Assembly: GCF_040239565.1 (NCBI RefSeq) | Contig: NZ_JBEHWS010000010.1 | Coordinates: 1-64,000, forward strand | Direction: 5' to 3' | DNA from: Fulvimarina sp040239565 | GTDB lineage: Bacteria > Pseudomonadota > Alphaproteobacteria > Rhizobiales > Rhizobiaceae | Length of the DNA: 64,000 nucleotides | Shown here: positions 1-7,719 of the stretch, piece by piece | How positions within the stretch are numbered: the first letter of the stretch is position 1 | Layout of the letters: each line of letters begins with the position of its first letter | The notes under the pieces: generated by a model | The model's input: only the letters and a program-made list of their open reading frames with translations | Databases searched by the model: none | Told to the model about the DNA's origin: nothing | Position numbers and translations under genes: made by a program

Positions 1-51
1 CGGCGATCTGTTCTCTTTCGAGAGATGAAAGATGGACGTAGGATGGCAACG

Positions 52-108
52 CAACACTCCAATTGGTCTGGACAACCGAGCCGATCATACATCGGCTCTG
101 GGGTGTTG
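52..108. other. Two-tier inverted repeat
   Basis: Positions 52-60 can pair with 100-108 (nine pairs, one G-U), and inside it 78-85 pairs perfectly with 91-98 around a five-base loop. There is no T-run on either side, so it is not an obvious intrinsic terminator. It lies in the first 219 bases of the window, downstream of hisN on the minus strand, where I see no gene. It may be a 3' structure of hisN or of an unseen gene to the left. Confidence 0.4.
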
Positions 109-219
109 CACTTCGCGCTGGAACTCAGGCTCTCGCCGTTCATAGCTGCGTAAAACCGAACGATAGTCGCGCTCTACGCGATATCCACCGCTCAATAGGA
201 GCGGATTGGCCGCCTCCCC

Positions 220-996
220 CTAGCCGTTCAGCATCTCCATCGCCGCCGCATGCAGTTCCGGCGTTGCTGCGGCGACGAGATCGCCGCCCTCTTCCATGCG
301 CCCGCCGCTCCAGTTGCTGACGACACCGCCAGCCCGTTCGATAATCGGGATCAGAGCGACGATGTCGTAGGGTTTCAGATCCCGTTCCACCACGAGATCG
401 GCGTGCCCTGCCGCGAGCATGCAGAAGCCGTAGCAGTCCGTACCGAAGCGCGTGAGCTTCGTTCTCGCTTCCAAGGCCTCGTACCGCTCGCCAACCTCGC
501 CAGTGAAATGGCGTGGCGTGGTCGAGAACATCACCGCGTCCTCGATGCGCTTCGTAGCCTTCACCGTAAGTCGCGTGACACCACCTCCCCGCAAATGCTC
601 CGCGCCCCAGGAACCGGCTAGGTAGCGCTCGCCGGTATAGGGCTGGGACATGATGCCGGCTGTCGCCTGCCCGTCTTCCGTCAGACCGATCAGCGTGCCC
701 CAGAGCGGAACGCCGGTGATGAAGAGGCGCGTCCCGTCGATCGGATCGATCACCCATTTGCGCGATCCTCCGCGATCCTCCCCGTATTCCTCGCCGAGAA
801 TCCCATCGTCGGGAAAGGTCTTTCGGATCAGTTCGCGAATTGCGCGTTCGGCACCGCGATCGGCCTCCGTCACTGGATCGAAATCCGTCTCCAGCTTGTT
901 GTCGATCCCGATCTGGCGGCGAAACAGCGGCATCGTCACCGCATCGGCGGCATCGGCCAGTGCGAGCAGAAAATCGCGGTCGGAGACGGTGGTCAT
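220..996 (-). CDS. hisN: Histidinol-phosphatase, inositol monophosphatase family
   Basis: The 258-residue product belongs to the magnesium-dependent inositol monophosphatase superfamily. Metal-binding motifs are visible in order: GEEYG at 68-72, WVIDPIDGT at 81-89 and PYDIVA around 209-214, where Asp211 is the expected third-site ligand. The length and the WVIDPIDGT form match the alphaproteobacterial HisN type that removes phosphate from histidinol phosphate in histidine synthesis. An inositol or other sugar monophosphatase role cannot be excluded from sequence alone. It starts at ATG 996. It lies 51 bases downstream of the asparaginase gene on the same strand, so the two may be co-transcribed. 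No other his genes are in the window. Confidence 0.85.
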   Translation of the reverse strand: MTTVSDRDFLLALADAADAVTMPLFRRQIGIDNKLETDFDPVTEADRGAERAIRELIRKTFPDDGILGEEYGEDRGGSRKWVIDPIDGTRLFITGVPLWGTLIGLTEDGQATAGIMSQPYTGERYLAGSWGAEHLRGGGVTRLTVKATKRIEDAVMFSTTPRHFTGEVGERYEALEARTKLTRFGTDCYGFCMLAAGHADLVVERDLKPYDIVALIPIIERAGGVVSNWSGGRMEEGGDLVAAATPELHAAAMEMLNG

Positions 997-1047
997 CAGG
1001 TCAGCTTTCCTTTGCGATCGATATCAATCCAGCTTTGAAGTCGGCCC

Positions 1048-2052
1048 TTATCGGCCCAGAACAGGACGCACTTCGCCGACTTCGATCTTCTCCCAGTTCT
1101 TCAGCACAGTGCGGCCGAGCGCGTCATAAGTTTGAGCAAGAGCCGCGTCCTCCGCACGAAATGCCTCGGCGATTACGGCAGCGGCCAGCGACTCGGCCGC
1201 CCGCGTTGCCCCGTCGTCGATCTTGAGGGCAAATCCCAGCCCGAGTTCTGGGATCGCGCCGCAATAGACGCCGTCGGCTCCGGTCTTCGCCAGCACGCGT
1301 CCGGGCGCGGCTTTCATCAACCGAAGGCAGGCGCGCTTGGTGCCGGACATCTCCCATGGATGCGCCATGCAGGCGTCGATCAGCCGCTGTCCGGCCCTTG
1401 CCCTGCCCGCATCGACTCCCTTGCCTGAGACGAGTTTGGCAAAGCCATGCGCGAAGGAGCAAAGCGGCGCTGCATAGGTGGGGATCGAGCAGCCGTCCGT
1501 GCCACAGACATCGGCGCCGAGTTCGGCTCCCGTCAGATCTTCGATGACCTGCCGCCCCCGCCTCTGCACAGGATGTTCTGCACCCACATAACCTTTGGGG
1601 TCTTCGCCCAGATGGGTGGCCGTGCAAAGGAAACCGGCGTGCTTGCCCGAGCAGTTGTTGTGCAGCGGTGTCGGGTTCTCGCCCGTCTTGGCGAGATCGA
1701 TCGCCACCGGGAAGTCCAGCGGCCAGTGGCACCCGCATTCGAGCCGCGAGGCATCGAGCCCCGTCTTCGCCAGCATTCCTTCGGCGCGAACCACATGACC
1801 CGGCTCTCCCGAATGCGATGCACAGGCAAGAGACAGCTCGGCATCGCTCAGGCCGAAGCGATCCGCCGCGCCGGTCTCGACCAGCGGAATCGCCTGGAAC
1901 ACCTTGATCGCCGAACGCGGAAACACGAGCCGCTCGACATCGCCTTCGCTGCGAACGATCCGGCCATCGCCGTCGACGATCGCGAAGGCCCCGCGATAAA
2001 GGCATTCGGCGATTGAACCGCGTGTGGCTTCGACGAGAACGGGATTGGTCAC
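1048..2052 (-). CDS. L-asparaginase, Rhizobium ReAV type (asparaginase II family)
   Basis: This 334-residue cytoplasmic protein hydrolyses L-asparagine to aspartate and ammonia. It is unrelated to E. coli AnsA/AnsB and resembles the Rhizobium etli inducible enzyme with a beta-lactamase-like fold. The expected active-site pattern is present: Ser47 and Lys50 in PRSAIKVF, Ser79 in ASHSGE, and a zinc-site candidate set Cys134, Lys137 (NNCSGKHAG) and Cys188 (CGTDGCSI). These are each offset by one from the numbering I recall for the R. etli enzyme. Translation starts at GTG 2052, preceded by GGAAAGG. It lies upstream of hisN on the same strand. Confidence 0.88.
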   Translation of the reverse strand: MTNPVLVEATRGSIAECLYRGAFAIVDGDGRIVRSEGDVERLVFPRSAIKVFQAIPLVETGAADRFGLSDAELSLACASHSGEPGHVVRAEGMLAKTGLDASRLECGCHWPLDFPVAIDLAKTGENPTPLHNNCSGKHAGFLCTATHLGEDPKGYVGAEHPVQRRGRQVIEDLTGAELGADVCGTDGCSIPTYAAPLCSFAHGFAKLVSGKGVDAGRARAGQRLIDACMAHPWEMSGTKRACLRLMKAAPGRVLAKTGADGVYCGAIPELGLGFALKIDDGATRAAESLAAAVIAEAFRAEDAALAQTYDALGRTVLKNWEKIEVGEVRPVLGR

Positions 2053-2255
2053 TGGGCTTTTCGCCTTTCCTGGTCTTTTCTGTCAGTGCGGCGATGCGCC
2101 GGCGGGGGCTACTGCGTCATCGGGTCCGGAAGCTGCGATACGCGGCACGGCGCCCCATTTGCAACTCACTGCGCAGCTAGCAGGATGAACTCCGATCCGT
2201 ATATCCTCGGCTGCTAGACGACTTCGCTTAAGCCCGCCACCGCTTCCACGCCGAC

Positions 2256-2996
2256 ATGAAAATCCTGCGAACCCTTCTTATTCTGTTTCTCGTCATTTTT
2301 GTCCTGCCCTCCGCCCTGTCGGCGGCGATCTGGTGGGTCGGGGACAATCCACGCTCCTGGCGCGAGGCAGACTGGTCGTCGGCCCGTGTATTACCCGCTG
2401 CGAGCGAAACGCCCGAACCTGCCGTCTATGTCATGGCCGCGCGAACGGGCGGGCTGAAAGGCGCAGTCGCGGAGCATTCCTGGCTTGTGCTCAAGGATGC
2501 CGGCGCATCGCGCTACGAACGCTGGGACGTCGTCGGCTGGGGCAATCCGGTGCGCCAGAACGCCTACGACGCGGACGGACGGTGGTATTCCAACGTCCCG
2601 CGCATCGTGGCGGAAGTTCACGGCGATGAGGCGTCCGCGCTGATTCCCCAGCTTCGCAAGGCGATCGGCGAATATCGGTTTTCCAATCGCGGCGATTACA
2701 CGATCTTTCCGGGCCCGAACTCCAACACCTTTGTCGCGACGGTCCTGCGCGACGTTCCCTCCTTTCGCGTGATGCTCCCACCGGCCGCTGTCGGGCGGGA
2801 CTTTCCCGTGGACGGATCGCTTGCCTCCTTTGACGAGGATCGATCGGAATTCCGCGCCTCGCTCTTCGGCTATGCAGGCCTTGTCGTTGGTCCGGAGGCC
2901 GGTCTGGAGATCAACCTCTTCGGTCTCGTCGCGGGAATCGACCCGCTGGATCTGTCCGTGAAGATCCCGGCCTTCGGCGCCTATTCCCTCTCCTGA
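2256..2996 (+). CDS. DUF3750 family protein with N-terminal membrane anchor
   Basis: The 246-residue product has a hydrophobic N-terminal segment at residues 4-25, probably a signal anchor or uncleaved signal, followed by a soluble domain with the DUF3750 pattern. Recognisable stretches are HSWLVLK, DVVGWGNPVR, GRWYSN and FPGPNSNTFV. That arrangement of His, Trp, Gly and GPNSN is the family signature. The family has no established biochemical role. It is a monocistronic-looking gene reading away from the asparaginase gene. Its stop lies about 90 bases before the sugar kinase start. Confidence 0.7.
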   Translation: MKILRTLLILFLVIFVLPSALSAAIWWVGDNPRSWREADWSSARVLPAASETPEPAVYVMAARTGGLKGAVAEHSWLVLKDAGASRYERWDVVGWGNPVRQNAYDADGRWYSNVPRIVAEVHGDEASALIPQLRKAIGEYRFSNRGDYTIFPGPNSNTFVATVLRDVPSFRVMLPPAAVGRDFPVDGSLASFDEDRSEFRASLFGYAGLVVGPEAGLEINLFGLVAGIDPLDLSVKIPAFGAYSLS

Positions 2997-3089
2997 TCGG
3001 CTTGCGAGAATCCCCGACTTTCTTCCTCACTATGTCTGGCCTATCCATCCGGCTGCGATAAGGTGCCCGAAGAATCGGGAAGGAATGGC

Positions 3090-4040
3090 ATGATGTATCT
3101 GTCCTGTGGCGACGCGTTGTTCGATCTGTTCGGTGGAAACGAGGGCGACGACATCGCCGCGATCGAACTCTCCGGCCGGGTGGGCGGATCGCCTCTCAAC
3201 GTCGCCCTCGGCATTGCGCGTCTCGGCCATCCCGCCGGTTTCTTCACCAAGATTTCCAGCGACGTTTTCGGCAAGCGGCTCGCCGGCTTCATGGATCAGG
3301 AAAAGATCGACCGGCGCTATTCGATCCCGACCGAACGTCACACGACGCTCGCCGTCGTCTCGCTCGATGAGAACGGCACCGCCGTCTACGACTTCTACAT
3401 CGAAGGCACCGCGGACCGGTCGATCGAGCCGAATGAACTTCCCGAAAACCTCGACGATGTCGTCGGCATTCATCTCGCATCCTACGCCACCGTCACCGAG
3501 CCGACTGCCTCGGCGCTCTCCGCCCTCGCGGAACGCGAAAGCGCGGCCAAGTTCATTACATATGACCCGAATATCCGGCTTTCGATCGAGCCCGACGTCG
3601 AGGTCTGGCGAGAGAAGGTTCGCCAACTCGTCCCCCATGCGACCTTGGTGAAGGCAAGCGAGGAAGACCTCGAAATGCTCTATCCGGGCCGCACGATCGA
3701 GGATGTTCAAGCCGACTGGCTTTCCATGGGGCCGGAGCTGGTCGTCATCACGCTTGGGGGCAAGGGCGCCAAGGCCGCATCACGCTCGGGGCTCAAGACC
3801 TTCGAGGAAAGCCAGCGAATCACCGTCGTCGATACGGTCGGCGCCGGCGACACCTTCCAGGCCGGACTGATTGCATGGCTGATGGAGAACGATCGCCTTT
3901 CACGCAAAGGCCTCGCGAACTGCTCCGAAGACGACATCCACGCCATGCTGAGCTTTGCCATGAAAGCCGCAGCCATCACCTGCTCCCGGCAGGGAGCCGA
4001 TTTGCCGCGCCGGTCGGATCTCGGCCTTCCGCCGCTCTGA
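3090..4040 (+). CDS. PfkB-family carbohydrate kinase (fructokinase-like)
   Basis: The product is a cytoplasmic ATP-dependent sugar kinase of the ribokinase/PfkB family, 316 residues from this start. The N-terminal substrate loop GGSPLNVALGIARLG is at 32-46, and the C-terminal ATP and catalytic signature DTVGAGDTF is at 248-256, with Asp254 as catalytic base. The closest functional guess is fructokinase, but the phosphate acceptor cannot be assigned from motifs. I prefer ATG 3090 because GGGAAGGA at 3078-3085 lies just upstream. The longer GTG start at 3063 would put that ribosome site inside the gene. Confidence 0.82.
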   Translation: MMYLSCGDALFDLFGGNEGDDIAAIELSGRVGGSPLNVALGIARLGHPAGFFTKISSDVFGKRLAGFMDQEKIDRRYSIPTERHTTLAVVSLDENGTAVYDFYIEGTADRSIEPNELPENLDDVVGIHLASYATVTEPTASALSALAERESAAKFITYDPNIRLSIEPDVEVWREKVRQLVPHATLVKASEEDLEMLYPGRTIEDVQADWLSMGPELVVITLGGKGAKAASRSGLKTFEESQRITVVDTVGAGDTFQAGLIAWLMENDRLSRKGLANCSEDDIHAMLSFAMKAAAITCSRQGADLPRRSDLGLPPL

Positions 4041-4190
4041 CACGCTGGCTGTTAGCGGCCCCGGCCGGTGCATTTTTCCCGACTCTTGAGGCTTTTCTTA
4101 GTTTCTACTCTGGAACAATTGTAAACGGACCGCTTTGTCACATATGACTAACCTCGGCGGGTACCAAGCCACCACTATCGGGAGGACAAT

Positions 4191-4595
4191 ATGCGTTATC
4201 TCACTCTTTTCGCTGCAAGCGCCGGACTTGCCCTGGCGCTCGGTGCGCCGGCAAAAGCGCAGGATGCCGAAGCCGGCGAGCAGATCTTCAAGCGCTGCCA
4301 GGCCTGTCACAAGGTCGGCGAAGGCGCGAAGAACGGCATCGGCCCCGAGCTGAACGGCGTCTTCGGCGAGAAGCCCGGCGAGGTCGAGGGCTACACCTTC
4401 TCGTCCAATTTCAAGGAGTGGGCCGCCGACAAGGAGCAGTGGGACGACGAGCTGATGACGACCTGGCTCACCGACCCGCGCGGAACCGTGAAGGGCACGA
4501 AGATGGCCTTCGCCGGTCTGAAGAAGGAAGAAGAGGTCGCGAACGTGATCGCGTACCTGAAAACCTTCAACGAGGACGGCACGACCGCACAGTAA
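4191..4595 (+). CDS. Periplasmic class I cytochrome c (c2/c550 type)
   Basis: The 134-residue precursor has a Sec signal peptide at 1-23 (AGAPAKA-type end), one haem-binding CQACH at 36-40, and the distal ligand Met105 in GTKMAFAG. It is a soluble electron carrier, probably between the bc1 complex and terminal oxidases or dehydrogenases. GGGAGGACAAT precedes ATG 4191. A clear terminator follows. The mature sequence is strikingly similar to the second and third haem domains of the large cytochrome at 42187-44049, including GPELNGV, EGY-FSSNF, DKEQW and ELMTTWL. The two genes are evidently related by duplication. Confidence 0.93.
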   Translation: MRYLTLFAASAGLALALGAPAKAQDAEAGEQIFKRCQACHKVGEGAKNGIGPELNGVFGEKPGEVEGYTFSSNFKEWAADKEQWDDELMTTWLTDPRGTVKGTKMAFAGLKKEEEVANVIAYLKTFNEDGTTAQ

Positions 4596-4621
4596 GCGGC
4601 TTTCTCTGATCGTATGACTTG

Positions 4622-4655
4622 AAAAGGCGTGGGCCCATCAGCCCGCGCCTTTTTC
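4622..4655 (+). terminator. Rho-independent terminator after the cytochrome c gene
   Basis: AAGGCGtGGGC is followed by a short loop and then GCCCgCGCCTT and a T-run. This is a strong GC stem 27 bases downstream of the cytochrome stop codon. Confidence 0.85.
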
Positions 4656-4683
4656 GTATGTCCTGCGGAGCGTCCCAAAGCTC

Positions 4684-5079
4684 CTATTCGGGAGCTTCAG
4701 TCTTCGCGCTGTTCTCGAGCCTGTCGAGCATCGGCTCAATTTCGCCGTAGAAATAATTCCGGCCCGGATAGCCCTTGAGGCGCCCCACTTCCTCGCCCGC
4801 ATCGTTCATCATGACGAAGGTCGGCGTGAAGACGGCCGGTGCGATGTTCTCGTATCCGCCTTTGCGGTCGTCGGTGATGTCCACGCGCTTGAGGGGAGCG
4901 ATCTTGCCCGCCTTGCTCTGCGGATAATCCGGCGCGATCTCCGCATCGAACTTCGCGCAATAGGGGCAGCCGTCCTGTTCGAATATCAGGAGTTCGGCCG
5001 CCGGAGATGCTGTGATCCAGCTCGCGACACCAAGCGCCGCCACTCCGGCAAGCCGCGAAACAGCCGCGATGAAATCCAT
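4684..5079 (-). CDS. Periplasmic thioredoxin-fold protein (SoxS-like)
   Basis: This 131-residue product starts MDFIAAVSRL, has a hydrophobic signal segment ending near AAELL, then a thioredoxin-like domain with the redox motif CPYC (EQDGCPYCAKF). TPTFVMM supplies the cis-proline region. It resembles SoxS-type periplasmic thioredoxins that keep partner proteins reduced. ATG 5079 is preceded by GGGAGGATCGGAC, a much better site than the longer in-frame start at 5154. It sits alone between two convergent terminators. A SoxYZ-like carrier is encoded elsewhere in the window (61939-62754), but no link between them is shown here. Confidence 0.75.
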   Translation of the reverse strand: MDFIAAVSRLAGVAALGVASWITASPAAELLIFEQDGCPYCAKFDAEIAPDYPQSKAGKIAPLKRVDITDDRKGGYENIAPAVFTPTFVMMNDAGEEVGRLKGYPGRNYFYGEIEPMLDRLENSAKTEAPE

Positions 5080-5163
5080 GTCCGATCCTCCCCTGCCGAC
5101 ATAAACGATATCACGGATCGCTCGGCAGATTGAACCGGCCGGATGTGCTCTCATTGCCCAATG

Positions 5164-5194
5164 AAAAACGGCCGACCCGAAGGCCGACCGTTTG
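5164..5194 (-). terminator. Terminator of the aldolase gene
   Basis: On the minus strand, AAACGGTCGGCC and GGTCGGCCGTTTTT form a long GC hairpin (with G-U pairs) ending in five Ts. It starts 26 bases after the fbaB stop codon. Confidence 0.75.
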
Positions 5195-5219
5195 ATGTCA
5201 ATTCATCCGGAGCCGAGCT

Positions 5220-6131
5220 TCAGGCGTAGACTTCCATCACGTCGTTGAGGAGCTTGATCGCCTCCTTCTTCGAGCGCTGGAAGGAATTGCGGCCGATGAT
5301 CGAACCGTTGCCGCCACCGTCGCGGATCGCACGGACCTCGTCCAGAAGCTCGGCCTCGTTCTTGTGTCCGCCGCCGGAGAAGACGACGATGCGCTTGCCG
5401 TTGAAGGCCGACTGCATGATGTGCTTGACGCGCTCGGCCGGCTTGCTCGTTTCGAGCGGATATTTTTCATATGTCGACTTCGCGGCGTCGAGATCGATGT
5501 GATCCGACGGCAGCTTCACCTTGATGATGGTAGCGCCCATCAGCGCCGCCATGTGCGCGGCATAGGCGATGATGTCGAGGCCGGTCTCCCCGTCCTTCGT
5601 CACCTTGCCGCCGCGCGGATAGGACCAGACGACGGTCATCAGGCCGCGCGACTTCGCCTGTAGGCTGAGCTCGCGCAGTTCCTCCAGCATCTCGTAGGAG
5701 GATTCCGAACCCGGATAGATCGTGAAGCCGACGCCGACGCAGCCGAGGCGCATGGCGTCTTCCACCTTGCCCGTCAGGGCCTGATCGTTGCCCGAAACGA
5801 GCGAATTGCCTGAATTGAGCTTGAGGATCAGCGGCACTTCGCCGGCAAAGGTATCCGCGCCCTGCTCCAGAAGACCGAGCGGCGCGGCATAGCCGGAAAC
5901 ACCGGATTCGATCGCGAGTTCGTAGAGATAATGCGGATCGTACGCGACCGGGTTCGGCGCAAAGCTGCGTGCGGGGCCATGCTCGAAACCCTGATCGACC
6001 GGAAGGATCACGAGACGGCCAGTGCCGGCGAGTCGTCCATGCATCAGAAGACGTGAAAGGTTCGATTTCAGCCCGGGCGTCTCGCCCTCGTACCAGGACA
6101 GGATGTTGCGGACGGTATCCGTTCTCAACAT
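5220..6131 (-). CDS. fbaB: Class I fructose-bisphosphate aldolase, DhnA/FbaB type
   Basis: The 303-residue product matches the archaeal-type (DhnA) class I aldolase family, which cleaves fructose 1,6-bisphosphate through a Schiff-base lysine and needs no metal. Supporting stretches are LPVDQGFEHGP near residue 44, MTVVWSYPRGG, the strand with the candidate Schiff-base lysine IIKVKLPSDH, VVFSGGG for phosphate binding and SIIGRNSFQR near the C-terminus. It acts in glycolysis and gluconeogenesis in the cytoplasm. It is transcribed alone and ends in a good terminator. It is unrelated to the class II FbaA enzyme common in many rhizobia. Confidence 0.9.
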   Translation of the reverse strand: MLRTDTVRNILSWYEGETPGLKSNLSRLLMHGRLAGTGRLVILPVDQGFEHGPARSFAPNPVAYDPHYLYELAIESGVSGYAAPLGLLEQGADTFAGEVPLILKLNSGNSLVSGNDQALTGKVEDAMRLGCVGVGFTIYPGSESSYEMLEELRELSLQAKSRGLMTVVWSYPRGGKVTKDGETGLDIIAYAAHMAALMGATIIKVKLPSDHIDLDAAKSTYEKYPLETSKPAERVKHIMQSAFNGKRIVVFSGGGHKNEAELLDEVRAIRDGGGNGSIIGRNSFQRSKKEAIKLLNDVMEVYA

Positions 6132-6290
6132 GGAATGCTCTCCTCCAAGCAGTTGAATCTCGCGGGCCGTTAACCGGCGGTCGTGGCCTACATGCCGCTT
6201 GATGGCGACGAGGTCCAGTCATCGGTCGTCACCCTGACCGATAAAAATCGGTTAGACTACGGATGCACCTCGGAAAAGCTTCGAAGATCG

Positions 6291-7538
6291 TTAAGTCCGA
6301 GCACCGGAAAGCTCGCGAAGCGTCTCCAGCAGAAGATTTGCGCCTGTGACGATTGCCGGCCACTCGGTTTGTTCTTCCGGCGCGTGGGAGATGCCGCCGA
6401 TGCTTGGCACGAAAATCAGCGCCGATGGGCAGAGCGACTGCATCGTCTGGGCATCGTGTCCCGCACCGGACTCCATGCGCCGGTGACGGACGCCTTGCCG
6501 GATTGCTGCGGCTTCGATGATATCCGTGAGGCCGCCGTCGAGCTGGACCGGATCGAGCCAGGTCGCGGCGTCGAGGGTATGCTTCAAGCCATGCCGCAAT
6601 GCCGAATCGGCCAGCGTGTTTTCGAGCATCCCCGCCAGCCGGCGCATCAACGCCGGGTCCGTATCGCGCAGAATGATGGTGAAGTGCGCCTCGCCCGGTA
6701 TCGTGTGCGGAAAGTTCGGATCGAGCTCCACATGGCCGATCGTGATCCGCGTGGCTGCGGTTCCCTCGGCCCCTATGAGCGCCGGTATCTTCACCGCGAA
6801 ATCGGCGAGGCCCGCGAAGGCGTCCGCCCGCATTGCCATAGGCGTCGTGCCGGAATGGTTGGCGCGTCCGATCAGCCTGCCGGAGAGCGAGGCCATGCCC
6901 GAGATCGTGTGGACGATCCCGATATCGAGGCGTTCTGCCTCCAGCACCGGCCCCTGTTCGATGTGGAGTTCGACAAAAGCTGCGATTTCGTCCTTCGATC
7001 GACGCGCATCGAGTGCCTGCAAGGGATCGAGGCCCTGCCCCCGCATCGCATCGCCAAGCAGCACGCCATCTGCATCACGTGCAGTCTGAAGCCATTCGTC
7101 GGTGACGAGGCCGGCGATCGCCCGCGAGCCGAGCATACCGCCAAAGCGTCCTTCCTCCTCCGCCGTAGCGACCACCTCGATCGCCTGCCGGGGCACCCAC
7201 CCGGCGTCACGAAGCGAAAGCACCGACTCCAGCGCTGCTGCGACGCCAATCGCGCCATCGAACGCCCCGCCGGATGGCACCGTATCGAGATGCGAGCCAG
7301 CGACAATCGCAGGCCCATCGGGCGGCCCGAAGCGCCCCCAGACATTGGCGGCACCGTCGATCCGAACCGCCAGTCCTTCCGCCCGCATGAGTTCGGCAAA
7401 CCATCGGCGAACCGCCATGTCCGCGTCGGAAAATCCGATCCTGTCGTAGCTGCCGGTGAGCGGATTGCGGCCAAAGGCATTGATGCCATCGAGGATGCTT
7501 CTCAGCCGCTCTTCATCGATCCGAATGTCTGGCATCAA
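6291..7538 (-). CDS. M20-family amidohydrolase (allantoate/N-carbamoyl-L-amino-acid hydrolase type)
   Basis: The 415-residue product carries the full dinuclear metal set of the HyuC/AllC subfamily: GSHLDTVPSGGAFDG at 81-95 (His83, Asp94), AEEEGRFGG near 126-134, and ELHIEQGP at 190-197 (His192). GRANHSGTTPM and SGAGHDAQ are the dimer-domain and C-terminal substrate motifs. Members hydrolyse N-carbamoyl amino acids, allantoate or ureidoglycine. The substrate cannot be chosen from motifs, and there are no purine or hydantoin genes nearby. The start is one of two adjacent ATGs (7538 or 7535). The divergent neighbour is a peptide-binding protein, so shared control is possible. Confidence 0.85.
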   Translation of the reverse strand: MMPDIRIDEERLRSILDGINAFGRNPLTGSYDRIGFSDADMAVRRWFAELMRAEGLAVRIDGAANVWGRFGPPDGPAIVAGSHLDTVPSGGAFDGAIGVAAALESVLSLRDAGWVPRQAIEVVATAEEEGRFGGMLGSRAIAGLVTDEWLQTARDADGVLLGDAMRGQGLDPLQALDARRSKDEIAAFVELHIEQGPVLEAERLDIGIVHTISGMASLSGRLIGRANHSGTTPMAMRADAFAGLADFAVKIPALIGAEGTAATRITIGHVELDPNFPHTIPGEAHFTIILRDTDPALMRRLAGMLENTLADSALRHGLKHTLDAATWLDPVQLDGGLTDIIEAAAIRQGVRHRRMESGAGHDAQTMQSLCPSALIFVPSIGGISHAPEEQTEWPAIVTGANLLLETLRELSGART

Positions 7539-7719
7539 AGCTCGCTCCCCCGATTCACTCCTGCCGAAAAAAGCCCTTGTGAGACCGATGTCACGCCACC
7601 GCCGTCTTCAGGGCGAATGATCGAGCCCGGCCACCGAAGCTTTAAGTTTTAAACACTTGCCGGTTGTCAGCCCCAAGGCGAGCCTGTCTACTGGCCGCCA
7701 GGAATTAAGAGGAGTGACC

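Noticed and set aside
4112..4130. EcfG-like GGAAC upstream of the cytochrome c gene
   Set aside because: No CGTT-like -10 lies at 15-17 bases, so it is not better than chance.
6183..7652. 489-codon plus-strand frame over the amidohydrolase gene
   Set aside because: The opposite strand encodes a complete M20 enzyme with all metal ligands.
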